NCBI GenBank assembly: GCA_963714255.1
Contig: CAVQNU010000021.1
Span: 124,001-188,000 of the forward strand
Length of the DNA stretch: 64,000 nucleotides
Direction of reading: 5' to 3'
DNA from: Rhodovastum sp963714255
Lineage (GTDB): Bacteria > Pseudomonadota > Alphaproteobacteria > Acetobacterales > Acetobacteraceae
The stretch's first letter is position 1; each line of letters opens with the position of its first letter. Made by a program: the position numbers and the translations under genes. Of the stretch, positions 34,233-44,789 are shown in pieces. The notes below the pieces were generated by a model, which saw only the letters and a program-made list of their open reading frames with translations, did not search any database and had not been told where the DNA came from.

Positions 34233-34872
34233 ATGCTGTGACTGCGGCGTGCCCGCTTATCCACGCGTCCGTCGCGGCCTCCGCGCTGTTTACCGACGCC
34301 GCATCCGTCACGCTGGCGACCGCATTCACCGCCGCCGTCAGGAGCGGCTGACCCGGCGGCGAGACAAGGCCGAGATCGGCGGATGTGGTCTGGGTCGTGA
34401 AATAGGATGCAGCCGCGATCTTGTTGTCGAGGACGCTGAGGTCGGTGCCGGTTGCACCGTTGGCAATGGCATAGATCGCCGATCCGACGGAGACCGTGCC
34501 GCCGAGAATCTGGGTTGACCAATATGTCTCGCCGTTCGTGTCCGCCCCGCGGTTGAAAAGGTTCTCATAGACCGCGTTGAGGAACACATCGATCGCGGCG
34601 AGGGTGACCGGATTTTGTGATGATTGATTGGAAAATGAAATCGATGGCGACGACGCCAGAAATGGATAATTCGCCGTGGCCTCGGGCTGAACCGAGAAGC
34701 TCTCGGCAATGTCTGTCGCCACCGCAGAAGCCGAGGCGGCGCTGGCTTGCAGTGCGGCGAAGTCGTTGGCCCAGTACAGATAACCGCCGCCGTCCGCAGC
34801 ACGGTCGAAATATGCAATATAGATCGCTTCGATCTGTTGGCCGGGCGTCAGAGTGGCAAGGGAACCAGACAC
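34210..34872 (-). CDS. DUF4214-type secreted protein, N-terminal part (first frame)
   Basis: 220 aa from a GTG at 34872 with GAGGTGA upstream. LTPGQQIEAIYIAYFDRAADGGGYLYW is the typical DUF4214 repeat, with a second unit AIDVFLNAVYENLFNRGADTNGETYW. These helical repeats occur in large exported and S-layer-like proteins, often before calcium-binding regions. The frame stops at 34210 just where an RTX-like domain begins in another frame. No signal peptide is seen, consistent with type I export. Confidence 0.65.
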   Translation of the reverse strand: MSGSLATLTPGQQIEAIYIAYFDRAADGGGYLYWANDFAALQASAASASAVATDIAESFSVQPEATANYPFLASSPSISFSNQSSQNPVTLAAIDVFLNAVYENLFNRGADTNGETYWSTQILGGTVSVGSAIYAIANGATGTDLSVLDNKIAAASYFTTQTTSADLGLVSPPGQPLLTAAVNAVASVTDAASVNSAEAATDAWISGHAAVTAYALPSEF

Positions 34873-35523
34873 GAGATCACCTCAATCTGGGTTTGCACAG
34901 GCGGCAGCGGTGGGCGCACCGGCGAACGATCATGCCGGCGCCCTATAGAGCAAACCACATACGGTTTAACAACACTCCAAAGCAAGTTAATAGATCGTTA
35001 AGACAAGTGATGTATTTTCATTGATTGGTACCCGCGAAGACCGGTCCCGAGTCGCGGCGAGCCGGGATAAAAAACATAAAATCATGCTGTTGCTGTCGTT
35101 TGTGGAAGCGTCAAACGGTGTTTGCGGCCACCTGAATGGCGGCGCGCTGTGTGCAACAATCGCGTCGATGTTACATGGATACTACACCGCGTCCGCCACC
35201 TTCGGACCAGCGGGTTCGGCTTTCGCGGCGGTCGACCATGCGGGCGCCGGTCCGGCCGGGTCGTGGCGCGGCAAACGCCGCGCAGGACCAGTGACTTCAT
35301 GGCAAACATTCAAAGCCACCGCGTTGGTCGGCGCGTAACCGTCTGGGGGCAGGCAAATTTCCTCGCTTGCAGACGGCCGCAGCCGGCCCCGGCGCGCCAC
35401 ACCATAAGGCATAAGTAACGGTCTTCCCGGGCATGTCCGCATTCCCTTGGCGACGCGGCGGCGATCAGCCGGTTGCGGCTCCGCACCGGATGGGGTAGCC
35501 GGGCAGCTTTCGGGAGCGAAGCA
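34873..35523. other. Gene-free region
   Basis: About 650 bp with no convincing gene on either strand. The left part (34940-35110) is less GC-rich and likely holds the promoter of the DUF4214 gene. Open frames across the rest lack ribosome sites and have shadow-type composition. No copy of the palindromic repeat is present, which is notable given how common it is in other gaps. Confidence 0.5.
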
Positions 35524-35991
35524 ATGATGAGAATGATCGTTACACCTGCAGCGATCCGCCTGTTTGCCCTGGCGTTCCTGCTCGCGGCGGGGGGATGCGC
35601 CGATATCGAAAAGCCGGGACCGCAGAGCATTGCCGGAATGTCGCCGGTCGGCACCGTCCGCCTGACCGAATTCATCGCCGCCGGCGCCGATGCCGGCAAG
35701 GGCGTGCTGAATTTCCAGGGGCGGTCCTATCCGTTCAAGCTGCTCGGCGGGGTCACCGGCGGCGGCGGTGCTGCCAAAATCCAGGCTGGCGGCGAAGTCT
35801 ATAACCTCCACGCCATGTCCGACTTCGCCGGGCTCTACACCCAGAGCGACGGCGGCATCGGTTTGACTACCGCGGGCGCCAGCGATCTGTGGCTGCGCAA
35901 TACGGCCGGGGTGGTGCTGCACCTGACCGGCGCGCAGCAGGGCGTGACGCTGAGTCTGGGCCGTGAGGAAATCATGATCGAACTGCTCTGA
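35524..35991 (+). CDS. Putative lipoprotein of unknown function
   Basis: 155 aa, ATG at 35524 with GGGAG 7 nt upstream. Signal peptide with lipobox (FALAFLLAAGGCADIE). The mature part is glycine-rich and beta-type: GVLNFQGRSYPFKLLGGVTG, GEVYNLHAMSDFAGLY, GVVLHLTGAQQGVTLSLG. The pattern recalls small exported proteins such as DUF1134, but I cannot confirm that. It may form a unit with the next lipoprotein gene 42 nt downstream. Confidence 0.65.
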   Translation: MMRMIVTPAAIRLFALAFLLAAGGCADIEKPGPQSIAGMSPVGTVRLTEFIAAGADAGKGVLNFQGRSYPFKLLGGVTGGGGAAKIQAGGEVYNLHAMSDFAGLYTQSDGGIGLTTAGASDLWLRNTAGVVLHLTGAQQGVTLSLGREEIMIELL

Positions 35992-36033
35992 GCACATCGC
36001 GGCGTCCCCACGTCGCAGCCTCAGGGGCGACCC

Positions 36034-36702
36034 ATGCGAGGCCGCGTGCGGCGGTTCGCCATAGTGCTTTGCCTTGCCGTGCCGGTCGCGGCCTGCAGTA
36101 CTGTCGCCGGAGCGCCCGACCCGGCCGCCTTGCCGCGGACCGCGGTGGTCAGCGTGGTGGAACGTGACTGGCACACCGACATCGCCCTGCGCGCCGAGGA
36201 CATGGACGGTCCGCTCGCGTCCATCCGGGCGCGGTTTCCCGGCGTGCGGACGGTGCTGTTCGGCTTCGGCGACCGCCACTACCTGACCGACCGCCGCCCG
36301 GGTTTCATCGACATGCTGCTCGCCGCCTTCCCCGGGCCGGGCGCGCTGCTGGTAACCGGTTTGCGCACGACGCCGGCAGAGGCGTTCGGAGCGGCAAACG
36401 TGGTGGACCTGGCGGTGACGGGCGCCGGCCTGCGCCGCATTCTGGATTTTCTTTGGCACGCCTTCGCCGCCGGCGAGGCCGGCCGGCCCTGGGCGCTCGG
36501 CGGCGGTCCTTATCCCGGCAGCCTGTTCTACGCCTCGGCCGACACCTATGCGCTGACCCACACCTGCAACACCTGGACGGCCGAAGCCCTGCAGGCCGGC
36601 GGCACGACGGTCAGCGCCGCCGGCGTGCTGTTCGCCACACAGGTGATGCAGCGCGCGCGGGCGGCGGCGCGAAGCAGCTCCGCTAGAGCCCTTTCGCCCT
36701 GA
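36034..36702 (+). CDS. DUF2459 family lipoprotein
   Basis: 222 aa. Signal peptide with lipobox VAAC (VLCLAVPVAACSTVAG). The family pattern is visible: VVERDWHTDIALRAEDM, VLFGFGDRHYLTD, and ALTHTCNTWTAEALQAGG, where the Cys-Asn-Thr-Trp segment resembles a papain-like/NlpC-type cysteine site. Function of DUF2459 is unknown. A short hairpin (36699-36716) overlaps the stop codon. Confidence 0.75.
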   Translation: MRGRVRRFAIVLCLAVPVAACSTVAGAPDPAALPRTAVVSVVERDWHTDIALRAEDMDGPLASIRARFPGVRTVLFGFGDRHYLTDRRPGFIDMLLAAFPGPGALLVTGLRTTPAEAFGAANVVDLAVTGAGLRRILDFLWHAFAAGEAGRPWALGGGPYPGSLFYASADTYALTHTCNTWTAEALQAGGTTVSAAGVLFATQVMQRARAAARSSSARALSP

Positions 36703-36716
36703 CCGTCAGCGGTCAG
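36699..36716 (+). terminator. Short stem-loop at the end of the DUF2459 gene
   Basis: CTGACCG (36699-36705) and CGGTCAG (36710-36716) pair around TCAG. There is no T-run directly after it, so it is a weak terminator candidate. Confidence 0.35.
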
Positions 36717-36785
36717 AGCGCTCCAGCTCTTTGTTCTGGCGAGCGACTTCATCGGCAGGCGATCGCCTGTCCGGCCGATGGTGGT

Positions 36786-36902
36786 CTAGTTCTGCGGCGG
36801 CACCACGATGGTGTTCTGGGCCGGCGGCGGCGGGCTGCTGCTGCTGAAGCTGAGACAGCCCGAGAGCAGCATGACGGACAGCAAGGCGAGGATGAGGCGC
36901 AT
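36786..36902 (-). CDS. 38-residue lipoprotein
   Basis: A short gene on the minus strand. Translation starts MRLILALLSVMLLSGCLSFS: a lipoprotein signal with lipobox LSGC, then a serine run, a proline run and a short tail ending VVPPQN at a TAG. A GAGGAG site lies 6 nt upstream of the ATG at 36902. The mature peptide would be only 23 residues long with a lipid anchor. No family recognised; small proteins of this kind are usually missed. Confidence 0.65.
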   Translation of the reverse strand: MRLILALLSVMLLSGCLSFSSSSPPPPAQNTIVVPPQN

Positions 36903-37017
36903 GGATGTCTCCTCTCGGGTGCACGGCAGGGCAGCGAGCCGCGCATGATGGACCATCAATCATAAGATGATACCGCTGTATCCGGTGCGGAGGGAAGCCT
37001 CGGGCAGGGGAGCCGGT

Positions 37018-37120
37018 GAAGCAAGGCCAGGGCTCTGCTCTGGCCCCGATACTTGAGTTATGGGTTCCAAGGGCCTCTCGGCCCTTGGAAGGGTCCAGGC
37101 GCAGGGCCCCTGGCCTTGCT
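37018..37120. repeat. Shortened copy of the intergenic palindromic repeat
   Basis: GAAGCAAGGCCAGGGCTCTG then CTCTGGCCCCGATACTTGAG: the second stem of the left module is missing. Right module intact: TCCAAGGGCCTCTCGGCCCTTGGA, and a changed last stem with CAGGGCCCCTGG. Confidence 0.75.
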
Positions 37121-37473
37121 GCACCTCCCTCCTGGTCAGCCGCTGATACCTCCGCTGCTGAAAGTTGCGAATGTTTCTTACGTCCGATGGCTGGCAAGTC
37201 TCACGGCGACGTGTTACAGTTGGTAATGTGGCGAGTGGATGGGTGGGTTCGCGTGAACTGGATGACTTCGGCACAAAATCCTTTACGGAGGTTAAGTATT
37301 TTACGCGATACGCACAAGCACACCGCCGCTTTGACGTAGGTAAAGTAACTAATACCAATCCGCCTGAAGAGTTGTCCACCATCGGGCGTTAATAATGGTG
37401 GGTCCGAAGGGTTTGCGACAATCGCGATAGATTGCTCTTTTCGTGGTTGGTATGACGACATTCGGGGAAAATA
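37121..37473. other. Low-GC spacer upstream of the DoxX-NDH-2 gene
   Basis: About 350 bp, clearly richer in A and T than its surroundings. A 75-codon frame (37165-37392) is open but starts with TTG without a ribosome site and resembles nothing. Likely the promoter and control region of the following respiratory gene. Confidence 0.45.
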
Positions 37474-39687
<2,214 letters not shown>

Positions 39688-39734
39688 AGGGTGAATGCAT
39701 CCGGTAAGCTGGCGGAAAACGCTGGGAACGACGC

Positions 39735-39764
39735 GCGGTCCGGCTGGGCAACCAGCCGGACCGC
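39735..39764. terminator. Two-way terminator hairpin between ndh-type gene and comM
   Basis: A perfect 13-bp stem, GCGGTCCGGCTGG / CCAGCCGGACCGC, closed by a GCAA tetraloop, in the gap between two convergent genes. A T-containing stretch follows on the plus strand. Structure seen directly; function inferred from position. Confidence 0.7.
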
Positions 39765-39793
39765 TGCGTGTTTGCGGTTTTGCCGGTGGCAAG

Positions 39794-41300
39794 CTACGCC
39801 TTGCGCCCCGGCATCCGGTGGCGGAAGGCAAGCGCCTCCGCCACATCTTGCCGCCGGACCGCCGCCGCGCCCGCCAGGTCGGCGATGCTCCGCGCCACCC
39901 GCAGCGTCCGCGTGAACCCCCGCGGGGAAAGGCGCAGTCGCTCGGCCGCCTGCTCGGCCAGCGCCCGCGCATCGGGCTGCAGGGCCAGCGCATGCGCGTC
40001 CGCTTCGGCATTGGTCGCCGGGCCGCCCTCGGCGGCACGCGCCACCTGCAACCGGCGCGCAGCCGCAACGCGCGCGGCCACCACAGCGCTCGCTTCCCCC
40101 GGCGGCGCGCGCGACAGCTCCGCAGCCAACGTCGGCTGCACTTCGATCGTCAGGTCGATACGGTCCAGCAGCGGCCCGCTCAGCCGGTTCTGGTATTCCT
40201 CCGCGCAGCGCGGCGCCCGCCCGCAGGCGCGTGCCGCGTCGCCGAAATAGCCGCACCGGCACGGATTCATCGCCGCCACCAGCAGGAAGCGCGAGGGATA
40301 GGTGATGTGCGCACTGGCGCGGGAGACGGTCGTGCGCCCGCTTTCCATCGGCTGGCGCAGCGAGTTCGAGCGACTGGCGCGAAAACTCCGCCAGCTCGTC
40401 GAGAAACAGCACGCCGCGATGGGCGAGACTGGCCTCCCCCGGCTTGGCGCGCTGCCCGCCGCCGGTGAGTGCCGCCTGGCTGGCGGTATGGTGCGGCTCG
40501 CGAAAGGGCGGACGCATCACCAGCCTTCCGCCGTCCAGCAGCCCGGCCACCGAGTGGATCATCGACACTTCCAGCGCCTCGGCCGGCGTCAGGTCGGGCA
40601 GCAGGCCGGGCAGGCGCGCCGCCAGCATCGACTTGCCGGCACCGGGCGAGCCGACCAGCAGGATATTGTGCCCCCCGGCCGCGGCGATCTCGACGCCGCG
40701 CCGCGCCAACTCCATGCCGCGCACTTCGGCAAGATCGGGCACCCGGCCGGCCTCGGCGAACCCGGCCGGCTCCGGCGGGGTGAGCACCTGGGTGCCACGG
40801 AAATGGTTGATCAGCCCCAGCAGATCGGCCGGGGCCAGCACCTGGATCTGGCCCGCCCAGGCCGCCTCGCCGCCCTGGGCCGCCGGGCAGATCAGCCCGA
40901 GCCCGCGCGCCGAGGCGCCGATCGCCGCTGGCAGCACCCCGGCCACCGGATTGAGCGAGCCATCCAGGGAAAGCTCGCCCAGGGCGGCGAACTCCGCCAT
41001 GTCCTCGCGCGGCAGCACCTCCATGGCGGCCAGTACGGCGAGCGCGATGGGCAGGTCGAAATGGCTGCCTTCCTTCAGCAGGTCGGCCGGCGCCAGGTTG
41101 ATCAGCACGCGCTTCGGCGGCAGAGCCAGGCCCATGGCCGTCAGCGCGGCGCGCACCCGCTCGCGCGCTTCGCCAACCGCTTTGTCCGGCAGGCCGACCA
41201 CCAGGAACGCGGGCAGTCCGGAGGAAATCTGTACCTGCACCTCCACCGGCACCGCCTCGATGCCGGCGAAGGCGAAGGACTGCACGCGGGAGATGGTCAT
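39794..41300 (-). pseudogene. comM: YifB/ComM family Mg-chelatase-like ATPase, frameshifted
   Basis: ComM is a branch-migration helicase for natural transformation. The first frame (41300 to about 40365) has the Lon-like N-domain (FLVVGLPDKAVGEARERVRA, NLAPADLLKEGSHFDLPIAL), Walker A GSPGAGKSMLA and GVLFLDELAEFSRQSLEL. Near 40361 one extra base shifts the frame. The rest (AMNPCRCGYFGD, RLSGPLLDRIDLTIEV, RVARSIADL) continues in the next frame to the stop at 39794. Removing one base restores a normal protein of about 500 aa. This may be a real mutation or a sequence error. Start 41300 (MTISRVQSFAF) is chosen by family length. Confidence 0.8.
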
Positions 41301-41459
41301 TGCGATAAGCATACGGCCGGGCAGGGCGGGGCCGGGAGTGAAATGGCCGCTAAACGCCTGTCAATCCGGTGGTACGCGACGCAAGGCGCGGGCAAAGAGG
41401 CTGGAATCTTACCCGAAATCGGATTCTCTGTGGATCGGTCCTCTCATTGCGAAGCGCAC

Positions 41460-42110
41460 GCCGAGGCCCGAGCTGTTCGACGCTCTCCCCGCGCAACGGC
41501 CCCCTCCGCCGATGGGTTGCGGCGCCGCTCGGGTGCGCCTGCCGCAACGAGACAAGTTGATACTTGTCCCGGCTCGCTCGATGCGCTGCTGCCGGCGGAT
41601 CACATGGTTCGGGCGGTGGAGGCGTTTGTCGGCCGGCTGGAAAAAGCGGTCGCGGCACTGCCGGAGACCGGGCATGGGCTGATCGTCGGCCGCGACGTGA
41701 CCAGCACCGGCGCCGACCAATCGAGCCTGGAGCCGATGGTCGGGCAGATCGTGGCGCGCACCGGGTGCCAGCCGAAGACCGTGCTGATCGAGGGCGGGTT
41801 CTACAACCGCGACAGCGTGACACGCCTGACCCGGGCCCGAATGGAACGGCTCATGCCGCTCCGCAAGCCCAAGCGGCAAGACCGCACCCCGGACCAGCCA
41901 GTGCATGACGATACGCCGCAGTGGACGGCACTGCGTCGTCGCACGCAGGAGACGGGTAACTGCAGGAGAGGGGCAACCAGGAGCGGTATCGCCAGCGGAC
42001 GCGCTGGATCGCGTGGACCAACGTCGGCTATCGCCACCGCGGCTGCCGGCAGGTTCTGCTGCGAGGCCGCGCCAAGATGCGCGCCGTGGCCGGCTGCCTT
42101 GCTTCCTTAA
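41460..42110 (+). mobile_element. IS1182-like transposase remnant
   Basis: Scraps of one transposase in several frames: RLPQRDKLILV, then GSLDALLPADHMVRAVEAFV (N-terminal domain), directly joined to TSTGADQSSLEPMVGQIVAR and VLIEGGFYNRDSV (catalytic-core part), and a final piece WTNVGYRHRGCRQVLLRGRA. Intermediate parts are missing and at least two frame changes occur. No terminal inverted repeats could be fixed by eye. It ends right at the stop codon of fliP and lies between comM and the flagellar genes. Confidence 0.65.
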
Positions 42111-42845
42111 TCAGTGCATCCCCGGAAAACTCTGCACCAGGCTCCCCGCCACCAGCCGCCACCCATCCACAAGCACGAAGAAGATCAGCTTGAACGGCAG
42201 CGACACCGCTGACGGCGGCAGCATCATCATACCCAGGCTCATCAGTACGGTGGACACCACCATGTCGATGACCAGGAAGGGTAAATAGAGCAAGAACCCC
42301 ATTTCGAAGGCGCGCCGCAGTTCGCCCACCATGAAGGCGGGGATCAGGGCGCGCCACGGCGCCTGTTCCGGTCCGGCCGGGTCGGCCATGCCGCCGAGGT
42401 CGAGGAACAGCCGCAGATCCTCGGGCCTGGCGCTGCCGGCCATGAAGCGGCGGAACGGCTCGGCGGCCAGCCGCAGCCCCTCCATTTCGCTCACGCGGCC
42501 TTCGTTCATCGGCACCAGCCCGGTGGTCCAGGCCTGGTCGAGCACTGGTTGCATGACGAAGAAGGTGAGGAACAGCGCCAGCCCGATCAGCACCGTGTTC
42601 GGCGGCGCCCCCTGGGTGCCGAGGGCGCTGCGCAGCAGCGACAGCACCACCACGATGCGGGTGAAGGCGGTGACCATCACCAGCAGGCTCGGCGCCAGCG
42701 CCAGCACGGTGATCAGCGCGGTCAGCTGCACCAGACGTGACGTGGCGCCGGCCCCGCCGGCGGCGCCGAGGTCGATGCTGACCGACTGCGCCGCGGCCAG
42801 CGAGGGAAGCAGCAGCAGCAATGCGGCGATGCCGGCGCGCCTCAT
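42111..42845 (-). CDS. fliP: Flagellar export membrane protein FliP
   Basis: Core subunit of the flagellar type III export gate. 244 aa with a signal peptide (IAALLLLLPSLAAAQS) as in other FliP, then hydrophobic segments with the family motifs TRIVVVLSLLRSALGTQGAP, ALFLTFFVMQPVLD and GFLLYLPFLVIDMVVSTVLM, SLGMMMLPP. Its ATG overlaps the stop of the small upstream gene by 4 nt. It is transcribed away from the flgB operon. The 3' end abuts an IS remnant; the stop codon is intact. Confidence 0.95.
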   Translation of the reverse strand: MRRAGIAALLLLLPSLAAAQSVSIDLGAAGGAGATSRLVQLTALITVLALAPSLLVMVTAFTRIVVVLSLLRSALGTQGAPPNTVLIGLALFLTFFVMQPVLDQAWTTGLVPMNEGRVSEMEGLRLAAEPFRRFMAGSARPEDLRLFLDLGGMADPAGPEQAPWRALIPAFMVGELRRAFEMGFLLYLPFLVIDMVVSTVLMSLGMMMLPPSAVSLPFKLIFFVLVDGWRLVAGSLVQSFPGMH

Positions 42846-43123
42846 GTCCGGTCGTCCGGCAGGGCCGCCACGCAGGCCGACAGCGCGTCCAGCTCGGCGA
42901 GCACCTCGGCCAGCTTGGGCCGCATGACGTGCCCCTCGGCGGGCGGCAGGTCGAGGGCGGCGGCGCAGAGCCGGCCGATTTCCTGGTCCAGCCCGGCGAG
43001 GTCGATGCGGCGGTGCGACTGCGCCAGCACGCGGGCCAGGCGCAGGGTAGCGAGCAGCGCCTCGACCAATGCGCCAACGCGGTCGGAGGGCGAGGGCGGG
43101 CCGGTGATGGGGGTGTTCTGCAT
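42842..43123 (-). CDS. Small protein coupled to fliP, function unknown
   Basis: 93 aa from an ATG at 43123 (a TTG at 43168 would add 15 residues). No membrane segment; mostly helical with conserved-looking leucine spacing (ALVEALLATLRLARVLAQSH, VLAELDALSACVAAL). It overlaps fliP by 4 nt, so it is co-translated with it. In this place other bacteria have fliO or fliN, but it matches neither by eye. It may be a chaperone or assembly factor; this is a guess from position. Confidence 0.6.
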   Translation of the reverse strand: MQNTPITGPPSPSDRVGALVEALLATLRLARVLAQSHRRIDLAGLDQEIGRLCAAALDLPPAEGHVMRPKLAEVLAELDALSACVAALPDDRT

Positions 43124-43304
43124 CGCCACCCATTCAACCGCAGCGGCGTGAAGGAAGGGTTGCTGCAAGCTGCCGGGGGCGCGTTAACCACATTTTCAGA
43201 CCTGCGGACGATGCTGCCACCCGAGCCCAACCGCGGGCCGACCGACCGGCGGTCCCTGATCACGCAAGCCGGATCACGGGTCCCGGAGCGAAGGGCAGGG
43301 ACAG
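43124..43304. promoter_or_regulatory. Divergent flagellar promoter region
   Basis: Lies between the fliP unit and the flgB operon and must hold promoters for both. GTTAACCAC at 43183-43191 is close to the TTAACCAT half-site of CtrA, the flagellar regulator in many alphaproteobacteria; a CckA-like kinase is encoded at the far end of the operon. The site has one mismatch and no second half, so this is only a suggestion. Confidence 0.35.
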
Positions 43305-43682
43305 ATGGACCCCACGGGCATTGGACTATTCGACCTCGCCGAACGCCGGATGTCCTACCTGGACCGGCGCTCCGCCGTGCTGGCCGATAATATCGCCAAT
43401 GCCGATACGCCGGGCTGGAAGTCGCACGACCTGAAACCCTTTACCGAATCGCTGGCAAAGCTCGGGGTGACGCCGGTGCTGACCAACCCGATGCACCTGC
43501 CCGGCACCTCGGTGAACGATCCGGCCCTGCAGGTGCTCGCCGGTGAAACCGCGCCGGACGGCAACGCGGTGCGCCTCGATGTCGAGCTGGAAAAAGTCGC
43601 CGACACCAACTCGGCGCATATGCTGGTCAGCGACCTGTGGAAAAAATACCTCGCCATGTTCAACACGGCACTGGGCCGGTGA
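43305..43682 (+). CDS. flgB: Flagellar basal-body rod protein FlgB
   Basis: Proximal rod component next to the MS ring. 125 aa. The family start is visible as LFDLAERRMSYLDRRSAVLA, followed by DNIANADTPGWKSHDL, the rod/hook signature, and the helical C-terminus LVSDLWKKYLAMFNTAL. First gene of the forward operon. A purine-rich site (GGGCAGGGAC) precedes the ATG. Confidence 0.95.
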   Translation: MDPTGIGLFDLAERRMSYLDRRSAVLADNIANADTPGWKSHDLKPFTESLAKLGVTPVLTNPMHLPGTSVNDPALQVLAGETAPDGNAVRLDVELEKVADTNSAHMLVSDLWKKYLAMFNTALGR

Positions 43683-43712
43683 GCGCGCCGGGCTGAGCCG
43701 CGGAGACAGCGC

Positions 43713-44120
43713 ATGGACATCACCAAGGCTCTCGACATCTCCGCCCGCGGCATGGACGTGCAGACCACGCGGCTGCGCGTCATTGCCGAGAACCTCGCCA
43801 ACCAGGACACCACCGGCAGCGATCCGCACACCGCGCCGTACCGGCGCAAGACTGTCACCTTCGCCACCGAGGTCGACCGCGCGCTCGGCACGCCGCTGGT
43901 GAAGATCAAGAAGATCGGCGTCGACAACAGCGACTTTCCGCGCCGCTACGACCCTTCGCATCCGGCCGCCGACGCGCAGGGCTATGTCAGCATGCCCAAC
44001 GTCAATCCGTTCATCGAAATGATGGACATGCGCTCCGCCCAGCGCACCTACAACGCCAATCTTTCGGTCATGCAGGTCGCCCGCGGCATGCTCAGCCGCG
44101 CCATCGAGCTGCTGAAATAG
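43713..44120 (+). CDS. flgC: Flagellar basal-body rod protein FlgC
   Basis: Proximal rod protein, 135 aa. N-terminal ALDISARGMDVQTTRLRVIA and ENLANQDTT match the rod-protein signature; the C-terminus has NPFIEMMDMRSAQRTYNANL and a final helix. It follows flgB after 30 nt, with GGAGA before the ATG. Confidence 0.96.
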   Translation: MDITKALDISARGMDVQTTRLRVIAENLANQDTTGSDPHTAPYRRKTVTFATEVDRALGTPLVKIKKIGVDNSDFPRRYDPSHPAADAQGYVSMPNVNPFIEMMDMRSAQRTYNANLSVMQVARGMLSRAIELLK

Positions 44121-44129
44121 GTCATTGCC

Positions 44130-44462
44130 ATGGCCGTGCCACCGCTCGCCATTTCGCCCGCCGCTGCCGCCCAGGCCTACCGGGCGGTCGATACCGGCGC
44201 GTCCGGCTTCGGGGCCGCGGGCGCGTCTGCGGGCGCGGCCACGGGCAGTGATTTCGGCGGCGTGCTGTCGCGCGCGCTGGAAGGGGCGGTGCAGACCGGC
44301 CGCACCGCCGAGGCGCAATCCACCGCCGCCATCGCCGGCGGCGGCAACATCACCGAGGTGGTGGCCGCGGTGTCGAAGGCGGAACTCGCGCTGCAGACCA
44401 CGGTCACCATCCGCGACCGCGTGGTGCAGGCCTACCAGGATATCATGCGCATGCCGATCTGA
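44130..44462 (+). CDS. fliE: Flagellar hook-basal body protein FliE
   Basis: Joins the MS ring to the rod. 110 aa. Alanine-rich N-terminus, then SDFGGVLSRALEGAVQTGRT and the conserved C-terminal segment KAELALQTTVTIRDRVVQAY ending QDIMRMPI. Only 9 nt after flgC, so translation is likely coupled. Confidence 0.94.
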   Translation: MAVPPLAISPAAAAQAYRAVDTGASGFGAAGASAGAATGSDFGGVLSRALEGAVQTGRTAEAQSTAAIAGGGNITEVVAAVSKAELALQTTVTIRDRVVQAYQDIMRMPI

Positions 44463-44519
44463 TCCGGCCCAGGCTGGCCGGGCCGGTTCCGGCAGCGCGT
44501 TCCCACCAGGAGGGCGGGG

Positions 44520-44789
44520 ATGCCAACCAACGATGCGGCGCTGGTGCTGCATGCGGCGCTGCTGCTGATCCTGAAACTGTGCGGGCCGCCGCTGGCGGTG
44601 GGGATGGCGGTCGGGCTGGTGGTCTCGCTGCTGCAGGCGGTCACCCAGATCCATGAGGCCACGGTCGCTTTCGTGCCGAAGGTGCTGGCGATCGGGCTGA
44701 CGCTGACCCTGGTCGGGTCGTACATGATGGCGCAGCTCACCGACTTTACCCGTCTGGTGTTCGACCACATCATCGCAGCCGGCGGATGA
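44520..44789 (+). CDS. fliQ: Flagellar export membrane protein FliQ
   Basis: 89 aa with two membrane helices, part of the FliPQR export gate. Typical VSLLQAVTQIHEATVAFVPK in the loop. A strong AGGAGGG site lies just upstream of the ATG at 44520. The stop overlaps the fliR start (ATGA). Confidence 0.95.
   Translation: MPTNDAALVLHAALLLILKLCGPPLAVGMAVGLVVSLLQAVTQIHEATVAFVPKVLAIGLTLTLVGSYMMAQLTDFTRLVFDHIIAAGG

Noticed and set aside
35021..35338. 105-codon frame in the gap before the lipoprotein gene
   Set aside because: No ribosome site, irregular composition and no motif.
37165..37392. 75-codon frame in the AT-richer spacer
   Set aside because: TTG start with no ribosome site and no recognisable sequence; the place suits a promoter region.
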